A stretch of 64,000 bases of DNA from Skeletonema tropicum (Eukaryota; Bacillariophyta; Thalassiosirophyceae; Thalassiosirales; Thalassiosiraceae): the NCBI GenBank assembly GCA_037178625.1, contig CM074130.1:310001-374000 (forward strand). The letters are read 5' to 3'. Shown here one piece after another: positions 49,041 through 61,500 of this stretch (the stretch's first letter is position 1; every line of letters starts with the position of its first letter). The notes below the pieces were generated by a model that did not search any database, was not told the DNA's origin, and worked only from the letters and a program-made list of their open reading frames with translations. The translations under genes were made by a program, and so were the position numbers.

Positions 49041-49540
49041 NNNNNNNNNNNNNNNNNNNNNNNNNNNNNNNNNNNNNNNNNNNNNNNNNNNNNNNNNNNN
49101 NNNNNNNNNNNNNNNNNNNNNNNNNNNNNNNNNNNNNNNNNNNNNNNNNNNNNNNNNNNNNNNNNNNNNNNNNNNNNNNNNNNNNNNNNNNNNNNNNNNN
49201 NNNNNNNNNNNNNNNNNNNNNNNNNNNNNNNNNNNNNNNNNNNNNNNNNNNNNNNNNNNNNNNNNNNNNNNNNNNNNNNNNNNNNNNNNNNNNNNNNNNN
49301 NNNNNNNNNNNNNNNNNNNNNNNNNNNNNNNNNNNNNNNNNNNNNNNNNNNNNNNNNNNNNNNNNNNNNNNNNNNNNNNNNNNNNNNNNNNNNNNNNNNN
49401 NNNNNNNNNNNNNNNNNNNNNNNNNNNNNNNNNNNNNNNNNNNNNNNNNNNNNNNNNNNNNNNNNNNNNNNNNNNNNNNNNNNNNNNNNNNNNNNNNNNN
49501 NNNNNNNNNNNNNNNNNNNNNNNNNNNNNNNNNNNNNNNN
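49041..49540. other. Assembly gap (500 N)
   Basis: Exactly 500 N, probably a default gap length, placed directly at the left edge of the satellite array. The true array length and left junction are therefore unknown. Confidence 0.97.
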
Positions 49541-52500
49541 GTTATTCGTCAGATGTTGTTGTTGTTGTTGCTGCTGCTGTTGACTCGTTTGATAATTATA
49601 ATTATTTGGTTTCACATCAACGCTGTGTAGTTGTGGAGAGGAGCGCGAGACATTATTTGGAGAACTGCCGGCCATATCCATATCACTTTTATCATTTCGC
49701 TGCGGGTGCGGGCTTTTGGTTGTTGCAGTTGTCGCAACCGTGTGATCGAGAAGAGCCTGAGCCTGAGATGAGTAGGACGAACATGTTGTCGGCGGATGCA
49801 TTGCAATAATTTGTGCGTGTTGACAAGAAGGGTTTATCTAGAGATCAGCGCAGTGAATGAACAATGCACAATGCAATGCTAAAATGGCGAACTCGATGGG
49901 CCTGCGTGTAGGTATATGAGTAGGTCGATTGCCAGGGAATGGAGGGTGACAATCTTCATATTCGAATCTATCGACTTCTTCTCATCATTGCTGCTGTATC
50001 ACCTCCATCGGAAGAGGAGTTGTTCGAAGTACTTCTACTTATATAATAGCGAGGATCAGATCGCATGGTGAGACAAACGTTATGAATTTCACCCTTGATG
50101 ATTTTTGTAGCATTGCGTGATATATAATGATGATTGTTATTCGTCAGATGTTGTTGTTGTTGTTGCTGCTGCTGCTGTTGACTCGTTTGATAATTATAAT
50201 TATTTGGTTTCACATCAACGCTGTGTAGTTGTGGAGAGGAGCGCGAGACATTATTTGGAGAACTGCCGGCCATATCCATATCACTTTTATCATTTCGCTG
50301 CGGGTGCGGGCTTTTGGTTGTTGCAGTTGTCGCAACCGTGTGATCGAGAAGAGCCTGAGCCTGAGATGAGTAGGACGAACATGTTGTCGGCGGATGCATT
50401 GCAATAATTTGTGCGTGTTGACAAGAAGGGTTTATCTAGAGATCAGCGCAGTGAATGAACAATGCACAATGCAATGCTAAAATGGCGAACTCGATGGGCC
50501 TGCGTGTAGGTATATGAGTAGGTCGATTGCCAGGGAATGGAGGGTGACAATCTTCATATTCGAATCTATCGACTTCTTCTCATCATTGCTGCTGTATCAC
50601 CTCCATCGGAAGAGGAGTTGTTCGAAGTACTTCTACTTATATAATAGCGAGGATCAGATCGCATGGTGAGACAAACGTTATGAATTTCACCCTTGATGAT
50701 TTTTGTAGCATTGCGTGATATATAATGATGATTGTTATTCGTCAGATGTTGTTGTTGTTGTTGCTGCTGCTGTTGACTCGTTTGATAATTATAATTATTT
50801 GGTTTCACATCAACGCTGTGTAGTTGTGGAGAGGAGCGCGAGACATTATTTGGAGAACTGCCGGCCATATCCATATCACTTTTATCATTTCGCTGCGGGT
50901 GCGGGCTTTTGGTTGTTGCAGTTGTCGCAACCGTGTGATCGAGAAGAGCCTGAGCCTGAGATGAGTAGGACGAACATGTTGTCGGCGGATGCATTGCAAT
51001 AATTTGTGCGTGTTGACAAGAAGGGTTTATCTAGAGATCAGCGCAGTGAATGAACAATGCACAATGCAATGCTAAAATGGCGAACTCGATGGGCCTGCGT
51101 GTAGGTATATGAGTAGGTCGATTGCCAGGGAATGGAGGGTGACAATCTTCATATTCGAATCTATCGACTTCTTCTCATCATTGCTGCTGTATCACCTCCA
51201 TCGGAAGAGGAGTTGTTCGAAGTACTTCTACTTATATAATAGCGAGGATCAGATTGCATGGTGAGACAAACGTTATGAATTTCACCCTTGATGATTTTTG
51301 TAGCATTGCGTGATATATAATGATGATTGTTATTCGTCAGATGTTGTTGTTGTTGTTGCTGCTGCTGTTGACTCGTTTGATAATTATAATTATTTGGTTT
51401 CACATCAACGCTGTGTAGTTGTGGAGAGGAGCGCGAGACATCATTTGGAGAACTGCCGGCCATATCCATATCACTTTTATCATTTCGCTGCGGTGCGGGC
51501 TTTTGATTGTTGCAGTTGTCGCAACCGTGTGATCGAGAAGAGCCTGAGCCTGAGATGAGTAGGACGAACATGTTGTCGGCGGATGCATTGCAATAATTTG
51601 TGCGTGTTGACAAGAAGGGTTTATCTAGAGATCAGCGCAGTGAATGAACAATGCACAATGCAATGCTAAAATGGCGAACTCGATGGGCCTGCGTGTAGGT
51701 ATATGAGTAGGTCGATTGCCAGGGAATGGAGGGTGACAATCTTCATATTCGAATCTATCGACTTCTTCTCATCATTGCTGCTGTATCACCTCCATCGGAA
51801 GAGGAGTTGTTCGAAGTACTTCTACTTATATAATAGCGAGGATCAGATTGCATGGTGAGACAAACGTTATGAATTTCACCCTTGATGATTTTTGTAGCAT
51901 TGCGTGATATATAATGATGATTGTTATTCGTCAGATGTTGTTGTTGTTGTTGCTGCTGCTGTTGACTCGTTTGATAATTATAATTATTTGGTTTCACATC
52001 AACGCTGTGTAGTTGTGGAGAGGAGCGCGAGACATTATTTGGAGAACTGCCGGCCATATCCATATCACTTTTATCATTTCGCTGCGGGCTTTTGGTTGTT
52101 GCAGTTGTCGCAACCGTGTGATCGAGAAGAGCCTGAGCCTGAGATGAGTAGGACGAACATGTTGTCGGCGGATGCATTGCAATAATTTGTGCGTGTTGAC
52201 AAGAAGGGTTTATCTAGAGATCAGCGCAGTGAATGAACAATGCACAATGCAATGCTAAAATGGCGAACTCGATGGGCCTGCGTGTAGGTATATGAGTAGG
52301 TCGATTGCCAGGGAATGGAGGGTGACAATCTTCATATTCGAATCTATCGACTTCTTCTCATCATTGCTGCTGTATCACCTCCATCGGAAGAGGAGTTGTT
52401 CGAAGTACTTCTACTTATATAATAGCGAGGATCAGATCGCATGGTGAGACAAACGTTATGAATTTCACCCTTGATGATTTTTGTAGCATTGCGTGATATA

Positions 52501-55500
52501 TAATGATGATTGTTATTCGTCAGATGTTGTTGTTGTTGTTGCTGCTGCTGTTGACTCGTTTGATAATTATAATTATTTGGTTTCACATCAACGCTGTGTA
52601 GTTGTGGAGAGGAGCGCGAGACATTATTTGGAGAACTGCCGGCCATATCCATATCACTTTTATCATTTCGCTGCGGTGCGGCTTTTGGTTGTTGCAGTTG
52701 TCGCAACCGTGTGATCGAGAAGAGCCTGAGCCTGAGATGAGTAGGACGAACATGTTGTCGGCGGATGCATTGCAATAATTTGTGCGTGTTGACAAGAAGG
52801 GTTTATCTAGAGATCAGCGCAGTGAATGAACAATGCACAATGCAATGCTAAAATGGCGAACTCGATGGGCCTGCGTGTAGGTATATGAGTAGGTCGATTG
52901 CCAGGGAATGGAGGGTGACAATCTTCATATTCGAATCTATCGACTTCTTCTCATCATTGCTGCTGTATCACCTCCATCGGAAGAGGAGTTGTTCGAAGTA
53001 CTTCTACTTATATAATAGCGAGGATCAGATCGCATGGTGAGACAAACGTTATGAATTTCACCCTTGATGATTTTTGTAGCATTGCGTGATATATAATGAT
53101 GATTGTTATTCGTCAGATGTTGTTGTTGTTGTTGTTGCTGCTGCTGTTGACTCGTTTGATAATTATAATTATTTGGTTTCACATCAACGCTGTGTAGTTG
53201 TGGAGAGGAGCGCGAGACATTATTTGGAGAACTGCCGGCCATATCCATATCACTTTTATCATTTCGCTGCGGTGCGGCTTTTGGTTGTTGCAGTTGTCGC
53301 AACCGTGTGATCGAGAAGAGCCTGAGCCTGAGATGAGTAGGACGAACATGTTGTCGGCGGATGCATTGCAATAATTTGTGCGTGTTGACAAGAAGGGTTT
53401 ATCTAGAGATCAGCGCAGTGAATGAACAATGCACAATGCAATGCTAAAATGGCGAACTCGATGGGCCTGCGTGTAGGTATATGAGTAGGTCGATTGCCAG
53501 GGAATGGAGGGTGACAATCTTCATATTCGAATCTATCGACTTCTTCTCATCATTGCTGCTGTATCACCTCCATCGGAAGAGGAGTTGTTCGAAGTACTTC
53601 TACTTATATAATAGCGAGGATCAGATTGCATGGTGAGACAAACGTTATGAATTTCACCCTTGATGATTTTTGTAGCATTGCGTGATATATAATGATGATT
53701 GTTATTCGTCAGATGTTGTTGTTGTTGTTGCTGCTGCTGTTGACTCGTTTGATAATTATAATTATTTGGTTTCACATCAACGCTGTGTAGTTGTGGAGAG
53801 GAGCGCGAGACATCATTTGGAGAACTGCCGGCCATATCCATATCACTTTTATCATTTCGCTGCGGGCTTTTGATTGTTGCAGTTGTCGCAACCGTGTGAT
53901 CGAGAAGAGCCTGAGCCTGAGATGAGTAGGACGAACATGTTGTCGGCGGATGCATTGCAATAATTTGTGCGTGTTGACAAGAAGGGTTTATCTAGAGATC
54001 AGCGCAGTGAATGAACAATGCACAATGCAATGCTAAAATGGCGAACTCGATGGGCCTGCGTGTAGGTATATGAGTAGGTCGATTGCCAGGGAATGGAGGG
54101 TGACAATCTTCATATTCGAATCTATCGACTTCTTCTCATCATTGCTGCTGTATCACCTCCATCGGAAGAGGAGTTGTTCGAAGTACTTCTACTTATATAA
54201 TAGCGAGGATCAGATTGCATGGTGAGACAAACGTTATGAATTTCACCCTTGATGATTTTTGTAGCATTGCGTGATATATAATGATGATTGTTATTCGTCA
54301 GATGTTGTTGTTGTTGTTGCTGCTGCTGTTGACTCGTTTGATAATTATAATTATTTGGTTTCACATCAACGCTGTGTAGTTGTGGAGAGGAGCGCGAGAC
54401 ATTATTTGGAGAACTGCCGGCCATATCCATATCACTTTTATCATTTCGCTGCGGGTGCGGGCTTTTGGTTGTTGCAGTTGTCGCAACCGTGTGATCGAGA
54501 AGAGCCTGAGCCTGAGATGAGTAGGACGAACATGTTGTCGGCGGATGCATTGCAATAATTTGTGCGTGTTGACAAGAAGGGTTTATCTAGAGATCAGCGC
54601 AGTGAATGAACAATGCACAATGCAATGCTAAAATGGCGAACTCGATGGGCCTGCGTGTAGGTATATGAGTAGGTCGATTGCCAGGGAATGGAGGGTGACA
54701 ATCTTCATATTCGAATCTATCGACTTCTTCTCATCATTGCTGCTGTATCACCTCCATCGGAAGAGGAGTTGTTCGAAGTACTTCTACTTATATAATAGCG
54801 AGGATCAGATCGCATGGTGAGACAAACGTTATGAATTTCACCCTTGATGATTTTTGTAGCATTGCGTGATATATAATGATGATTGTTATTCGTCAGATGT
54901 TGTTGTTGTTGTTGCTGCTGCTGTTGACTCGTTTGATAATTATAATTATTTGGTTTCACATCAACGCTGTGTAGTTGTGGAGAGGAGCGCGAGACATCAT
55001 TTGGAGAACTGCCGGCCATATCCATATCACTTTTATCATTTCGCTGCGGGCTTTTGATTGTTGCAGTTGTCGCAACCGTGTGATCGAGAAGAGCCTGAGC
55101 CTGAGATGAGTAGGACGAACATGTTGTCGGCGGATGCATTGCAATAATTTGTGCGTGTTGACAAGAAGGGTTTATCTAGAGATCAGCGCAGTGAATGAAC
55201 AATGCACAATGCAATGCTAAAATGGCGAACTCGATGGGCCTGCGTGTAGGTATATGAGTAGGTCGATTGCCAGGGAATGGAGGGTGACAATCTTCATATT
55301 CGAATCTATCGACTTCTTCTCATCATTGCTGCTGTATCACCTCCATCGGAAGAGGAGTTGTTCGAAGTACTTCTACTTATATAATAGCGAGGATCAGATT
55401 GCATGGTGAGACAAACGTTATGAATTTCACCCTTGATGATTTTTGTAGCATTGCGTGATATATAATGATGATTGTTATTCGTCAGATGTTGTTGTTGTTG

Positions 55501-58500
55501 TTGCTGCTGCTGTTGACTCGTTTGATAATTATAATTATTTGGTTTCACATCAACGCTGTGTAGTTGTGGAGAGGAGCGCGAGACATTATTTGGAGAACTG
55601 CCGGCCATATCCATATCACTTTTATCATTTCGCTGCGGGTGCGGGCTTTTGGTTGTTGCAGTTGTCGCAACCGTGTGATCGAGAAGAGCCTGAGCCTGAG
55701 ATGAGTAGGACGAACATGTTGTCGGCGGATGCATTGCAATAATTTGTGCGTGTTGACAAGAAGGGTTTATCTAGAGATCAGCGCAGTGAATGAACAATGC
55801 ACAATGCAATGCTAAAATGGCGAACTCGATGGGCCTGCGTGTAGGTATATGAGTAGGTCGATTGCCAGGGAATGGAGGGTGACAATCTTCATATTCGAAT
55901 CTATCGACTTCTTCTCATCATTGCTGCTGTATCACCTCCATCGGAAGAGGAGTTGTTCGAAGTACTTCTACTTATATAATAGCGAGGATCAGATCGCATG
56001 GTGAGACAAACGTTATGAATTTCACCCTTGATGATTTTTGTAGCATTGCGTGATATATAATGATGATTGTTATTCGTCAGATGTTGTTGTTGTTGTTGCT
56101 GCTGCTGTTGACTCGTTTGATAATTATAATTATTTGGTTTCACATCAACGCTGTGTAGTTGTGGAGAGGAGCGCGAGACATTATTTGGAGAACTGCCGGC
56201 CATATCCATATCACTTTTATCATTTCGCTGCGGTGCGGGCTTTTGGTTGTTGCAGTTGTCGCAACCGTGTGATCGAGAAGAGCCTGAGCCTGAGATGAGT
56301 AGGACGAACATGTTGTCGGCGGATGCATTGCAATAATTTGTGCGTGTTGACAAGAAGGGTTTATCTAGAGATCAGCGCAGTGAATGAACAATGCACAATG
56401 CAATGCTAAAATGGCGAACTCGATGGGCCTGCGTGTAGGTATATGAGTAGGTCGATTGCCAGGGAATGGAGGGTGACAATCTTCATATTCGAATCTATCG
56501 ACTTCTTCTCATCATTGCTGCTGTATCACCTCCATCGGAAGAGGAGTTGTTCGAAGTACTTCTACTTATATAATAGCGAGGATCAGATCGCATGGTGAGA
56601 CAAACGTTATGAATTTCACCCTTGATGATTTTTGTAGCATTGCGTGATATATAATGATGATTGTTATTCGTCAGATGTTGTTGTTGTTGTTGTTGCTGCT
56701 GCTGTTGACTCGTTTGATAATTATAATTATTTGGTTTCACATCAACGCTGTGTAGTTGTGGAGAGGAGCGCGAGACATTATTTGGAGAACTGCCGGCCAT
56801 ATCCATATCACTTTTATCATTTCGCTGCGGTGCGGGCTTTTGGTTGTTGCAGTTGTCGCAACCGTGTGATCGAGAAGAGCCTGAGCCTGAGATGAGTAGG
56901 ACGAACATGTTGTCGGCGGATGCATTGCAATAATTTGTGCGTGTTGACAAGAAGGGTTTATCTAGAGATCAGCGCAGTGAATGAACAATGCACAATGCAA
57001 TGCTAAAATGGCGAACTCGATGGGCCTGCGTGTAGGTATATGAGTAGGTCGATTGCCAGGGAATGGAGGGTGACAATCTTCATATTCGAATCTATCGACT
57101 TCTTCTCATCATTGCTGCTGTATCACCTCCATCGGAAGAGGAGTTGTTCGAAGTACTTCTACTTATATAATAGCGAGGATCAGATTGCATGGTGAGACAA
57201 AACGTTATGAATTTCACCCTTGATGATTTTTGTAGCATTGCGTGATATATAATGATGATTGTTATTCGTCAGATGTTGTTGTTGTTGTTGCTGCTGCTGT
57301 TGACTCGTTTGATAATTATAATTATTTGGTTTCACATCAACGCTGTGTAGTTGTGGAGAGGAGCGCGAGACATCATTTGGAGAACTGCCGGCCATATCCA
57401 TATCACTTTTATCATTTCGCTGCGGGTGCGGGCTTTTGGTTGTTGCAGTTGTCGCAACCGTGTGATCGAGAAGAGCCTGAGCCTGAGATGAGTAGGACGA
57501 ACATGTTGTCGGCGGATGCATTGCAATAATTTGTGCGTGTTGACAAGAAGGGTTTATCTAGAGATCAGCGCAGTGAATGAACAATGCACAATGCAATGCT
57601 AAAATGGCGAACTCGATGGGCCTGCGTGTAGGTATATGAGTAGGTCGATTGCCAGGGAATGGAGGGTGACAATCTTCATATTCGAATCTATCGACTTCTT
57701 CTCATCATTGCTGCTGTATCACCTCCATCGGAAGAGGAGTTGTTCGAAGTACTTCTACTTATATAATAGCGAGGATCAGATCGCATGGTGAGACAAACGT
57801 TATGAATTTCACCCTTGATGATTTTTGTAGCATTGCGTGATATATAATGATGATTGTTATTCGTCAGATGTTGTTGTTGTTGTTGCTGCTGCTGTTGACT
57901 CGTTTGATAATTATAATTATTTGGTTTCACATCAACGCTGTGTAGTTGTGGAGAGGAGCGCGAGACATTATTTGGAGAACTGCCGGCCATATCCATATCA
58001 CTTTTATCATTTCGCTGCGGGTGCGGGCTTTTGGTTGTTGCAGTTGTCGCAACCGTGTGATCGAGAAGAGCCTGAGCCTGAGATGAGTAGGACGAACATG
58101 TTGTCGGCGGATGCATTGCAATAATTTGTGCGTGTTGACAAGAAGGGTTTATCTAGAGATCAGCGCAGTGAATGAACAATGCACAATGCAATGCTAAAAT
58201 GGCGAACTCGATGGGCCTGCGTGTAGGTATATGAGTAGGTCGATTGCCAGGGAATGGAGGGTGACAATCTTCATATTCGAATCTATCGACTTCTTCTCAT
58301 CATTGCTGCTGTATCACCTCCATCGGAAGAGGAGTTGTTCGAAGTACTTCTACTTATATAATAGCGAGGATCAGATCGCATGGTGAGACAAACGTTATGA
58401 ATTTCACCCTTGATGATTTTTGTAGCATTGCGTGATATATAATGATGATTGTTATTCGTCAGATGTTGTTGTTGTTGTTGCTGCTGCTGTTGACTCGTTT

Positions 58501-61500
58501 GATAATTATAATTATTTGGTTTCACATCAACGCTGTGTAGTTGTGGAGAGGAGCGCGAGACATTATTTGGAGAACTGCCGGCCATATCCATATCACTTTT
58601 ATCATTTCGCTGCGGGTGCGGGCTTTTGGTTGTTGCAGTTGTCGCAACCGTGTGATCGAGAAGAGCCTGAGCCTGAGATGAGTAGGACGAACATGTTGTC
58701 GGCGGATGCATTGCAATAATTTGTGCGTGTTGACAAGAAGGGTTTATCTAGAGATCAGCGCAGTGAATGAACAATGCACAATGCAATGCTAAAATGGCGA
58801 ACTCGATGGGCCTGCGTGTAGGTATATGAGTAGGTCGATTGCCAGGGAATGGAGGGTGACAATCTTCATATTCGAATCTATCGACTTCTTCTCATCATTG
58901 CTGCTGTATCACCTCCATCGGAAGAGGAGTTGTTCGAAGTACTTCTACTTATATAATAGCGAGGATCAGATCGCATGGTGAGACAAACGTTATGAATTTC
59001 ACCCTTGATGATTTTTGTAGCATTGCGTGATATATAATGATGATTGTTATTCGTCAGATGTTGTTGTTGTTGTTGCTGCTGCTGTTGACTCGTTTGATAA
59101 TTATAATTATTTGGTTTCACATCAACGCTGTGTAGTTGTGGAGAGGAGCGCGAGACATTATTTGGAGAACTGCCGGCCATATCCATATCACTTTTATCAT
59201 TTCGCTGCGGGTGCGGGCTTTTGGTTGTTGCAGTTGTCGCAACCGTGTGATCGAGAAGAGCCTGAGCCTGAGATGAGTAGGACGAACATGTTGTCGGCGG
59301 ATGCATTGCAATAATTTGTGCGTGTTGACAAGAAGGGTTTATCTAGAGATCAGCGCAGTGAATGAACAATGCACAATGCAATGCTAAAATGGCGAACTCG
59401 ATGGGCCTGCGTGTAGGTATATGAGTAGGTCGATTGCCAGGGAATGGAGGGTGACAATCTTCATATTCGAATCTATCGACTTCTTCTCATCATTGCTGCT
59501 GTATCACCTCCATCGGAAGAGGAGTTGTTCGAAGTACTTCTACTTATATATAATAGCGAGGATCAGATCGCATGGTGAGACAAACGTTATGAATTTCACC
59601 CTTGATGATTTTTGTAGCATTGCGTGATATATAATGATGATTGTTATTCGTCAGATGTTGTTGTTGTTGTTGCTGCTGCTGTTGACTCGTTTGATAATTA
59701 TAATTATTTGGTTTCACATCAACGCTGTGTAGTTGTGGAGAGGAGCGCGAGACATTATTTGGAGAACTGCCGGCCATATCCATATCACTTTTATCATTTC
59801 GCTGCGGGTGCGGGCTTTTGGTTGTTGCAGTTGTCGCAACCGTGTGATCGAGAAGAGCCTGAGCCTGAGATGAGTAGGACGAACATGTTGTCGGCGGATG
59901 CATTGCAATAATTTGTGCGTGTTGACAAGAAGGGTTTATCTAGAGATCAGCGCAGTGAATGAACAATGCACAATGCAATGCTAAAATGGCGAACTCGATG
60001 GGCCTGCGTGTAGGTATATGAGTAGGTCGATTGCCAGGGAATGGAGGGTGACAATCTTCATATTCGAATCTATCGACTTCTTCTCATCATTGCTGCTGTA
60101 TCACCTCCATCGGAAGAGGAGTTGTTCGAAGTACTTCTACTTATATAATAGCGAGGATCAGATCGCATGGTGAGACAAACGTTATGAATTTCACCCTTGA
60201 TGATTTTTGTAGCATTGCGTGATATATAATGATGATTGTTATTCGTCAGATGTTGTTGTTGTTGTTGTTGCTGCTGCTGTTGACTCGTTTGATAATTATA
60301 TTTGGTTTCACATCAACGCTGTGTAGTTGTGGAGAGGAGCGCGAGACATTATTTGGAGAACTGCCGGCCATATCCATATCACTTTTATCATTTCGCTGCG
60401 GGTGCGGGCTTTTGGTTGTTGCAGTTGTCGCAACCGTGTGATCGAGAAGAGCCTGAGCCTGAGATGAGTAGGACGAACATGTTGTCGGCGGATGCATTGC
60501 AATAATTTGTGCGTGTTGACAAGAAGGGTTTATCTAGAGATCAGCGCAGTGAATGAACAATGCACAATGCAATGCTAAAATGGCGAACTCGATGGGCCTG
60601 CGTGTAGGTATATGAGTAGGTCGATTGCCAGGGAATGGAGGGTGACAATCTTCATATTCGAATCTATCGACTTCTTCTCATCATTGCTGCTGTATCACCT
60701 CCATCGGAAGAGGAGTTGTTCGAAGTACTTCTACTTATATAATAGCGAGGATCAGATTGCATGGTGAGACAAACGTTATGAATTTCACCCTTGATGATTT
60801 TTGTAGCATTGCGTGATATATAATGATGATTGTTATTCGTCAGATGTTGTTGTTGTTGTTGCTGCTGCTGTTGACTCGTTTGATAATTATAATTATTTGG
60901 TTTCACATCAACGCTGTGTAGTTGTGGAGAGGAGCGCGAGACATTATTTGGAGAACTGCCGGCCATATCCATATCACTTTTATCATTTCGCTGCGGGTGC
61001 GGGCTTTTGGTTGTTGCAGTTGTCGCAACCGTGTGATCGAGAAGAGCCTGAGCCTGAGATGAGTAGGACGAACATGTTGTCGGCGGATGCATTGCAATAA
61101 TTTGTGCGTGTTGACAAGAAGGGTTTATCTAGAGATCAGCGCAGTGAATGAACAATGCACAATGCAATGCTAAAATGGCGAACTCGATGGGCCTGCGTGT
61201 AGGTATATGAGTAGGTCGATTGCCAGGGAATGGAGGGTGACAATCTTCATATTCGAATCTATCGACTTCTTCTCATCATTGCTGCTGTATCACCTCCATC
61301 GGAAGAGGAGTTGTTCGAAGTACTTCTACTTATATAATAGCGAGGATCAGATTGCATGGTGAGACAAACGTTATGAATTTCACCCTTGATGATTTTTGTA
61401 GCATTGCGTGATATATAATGATGATTGTTATTCGTCAGATGTTGTTGTTGTTGTTGCTGCTGCTGTTGACTCGTTTGATAATTATAATTATTTGGTTTCA

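Noticed and set aside
49018..49809. Long open frames running through the N block on both strands
   Set aside because: They are open only because N codons cannot be stops; the real sequence is unknown.
50117..50407. Plus-strand frame in each satellite unit (SSDVVVVVAAAAVDSFDNYN…)
   Set aside because: Shadow of the polyglutamine tract read on the other strand. The Val/Ala run is the complement of CAA/CAG codons.
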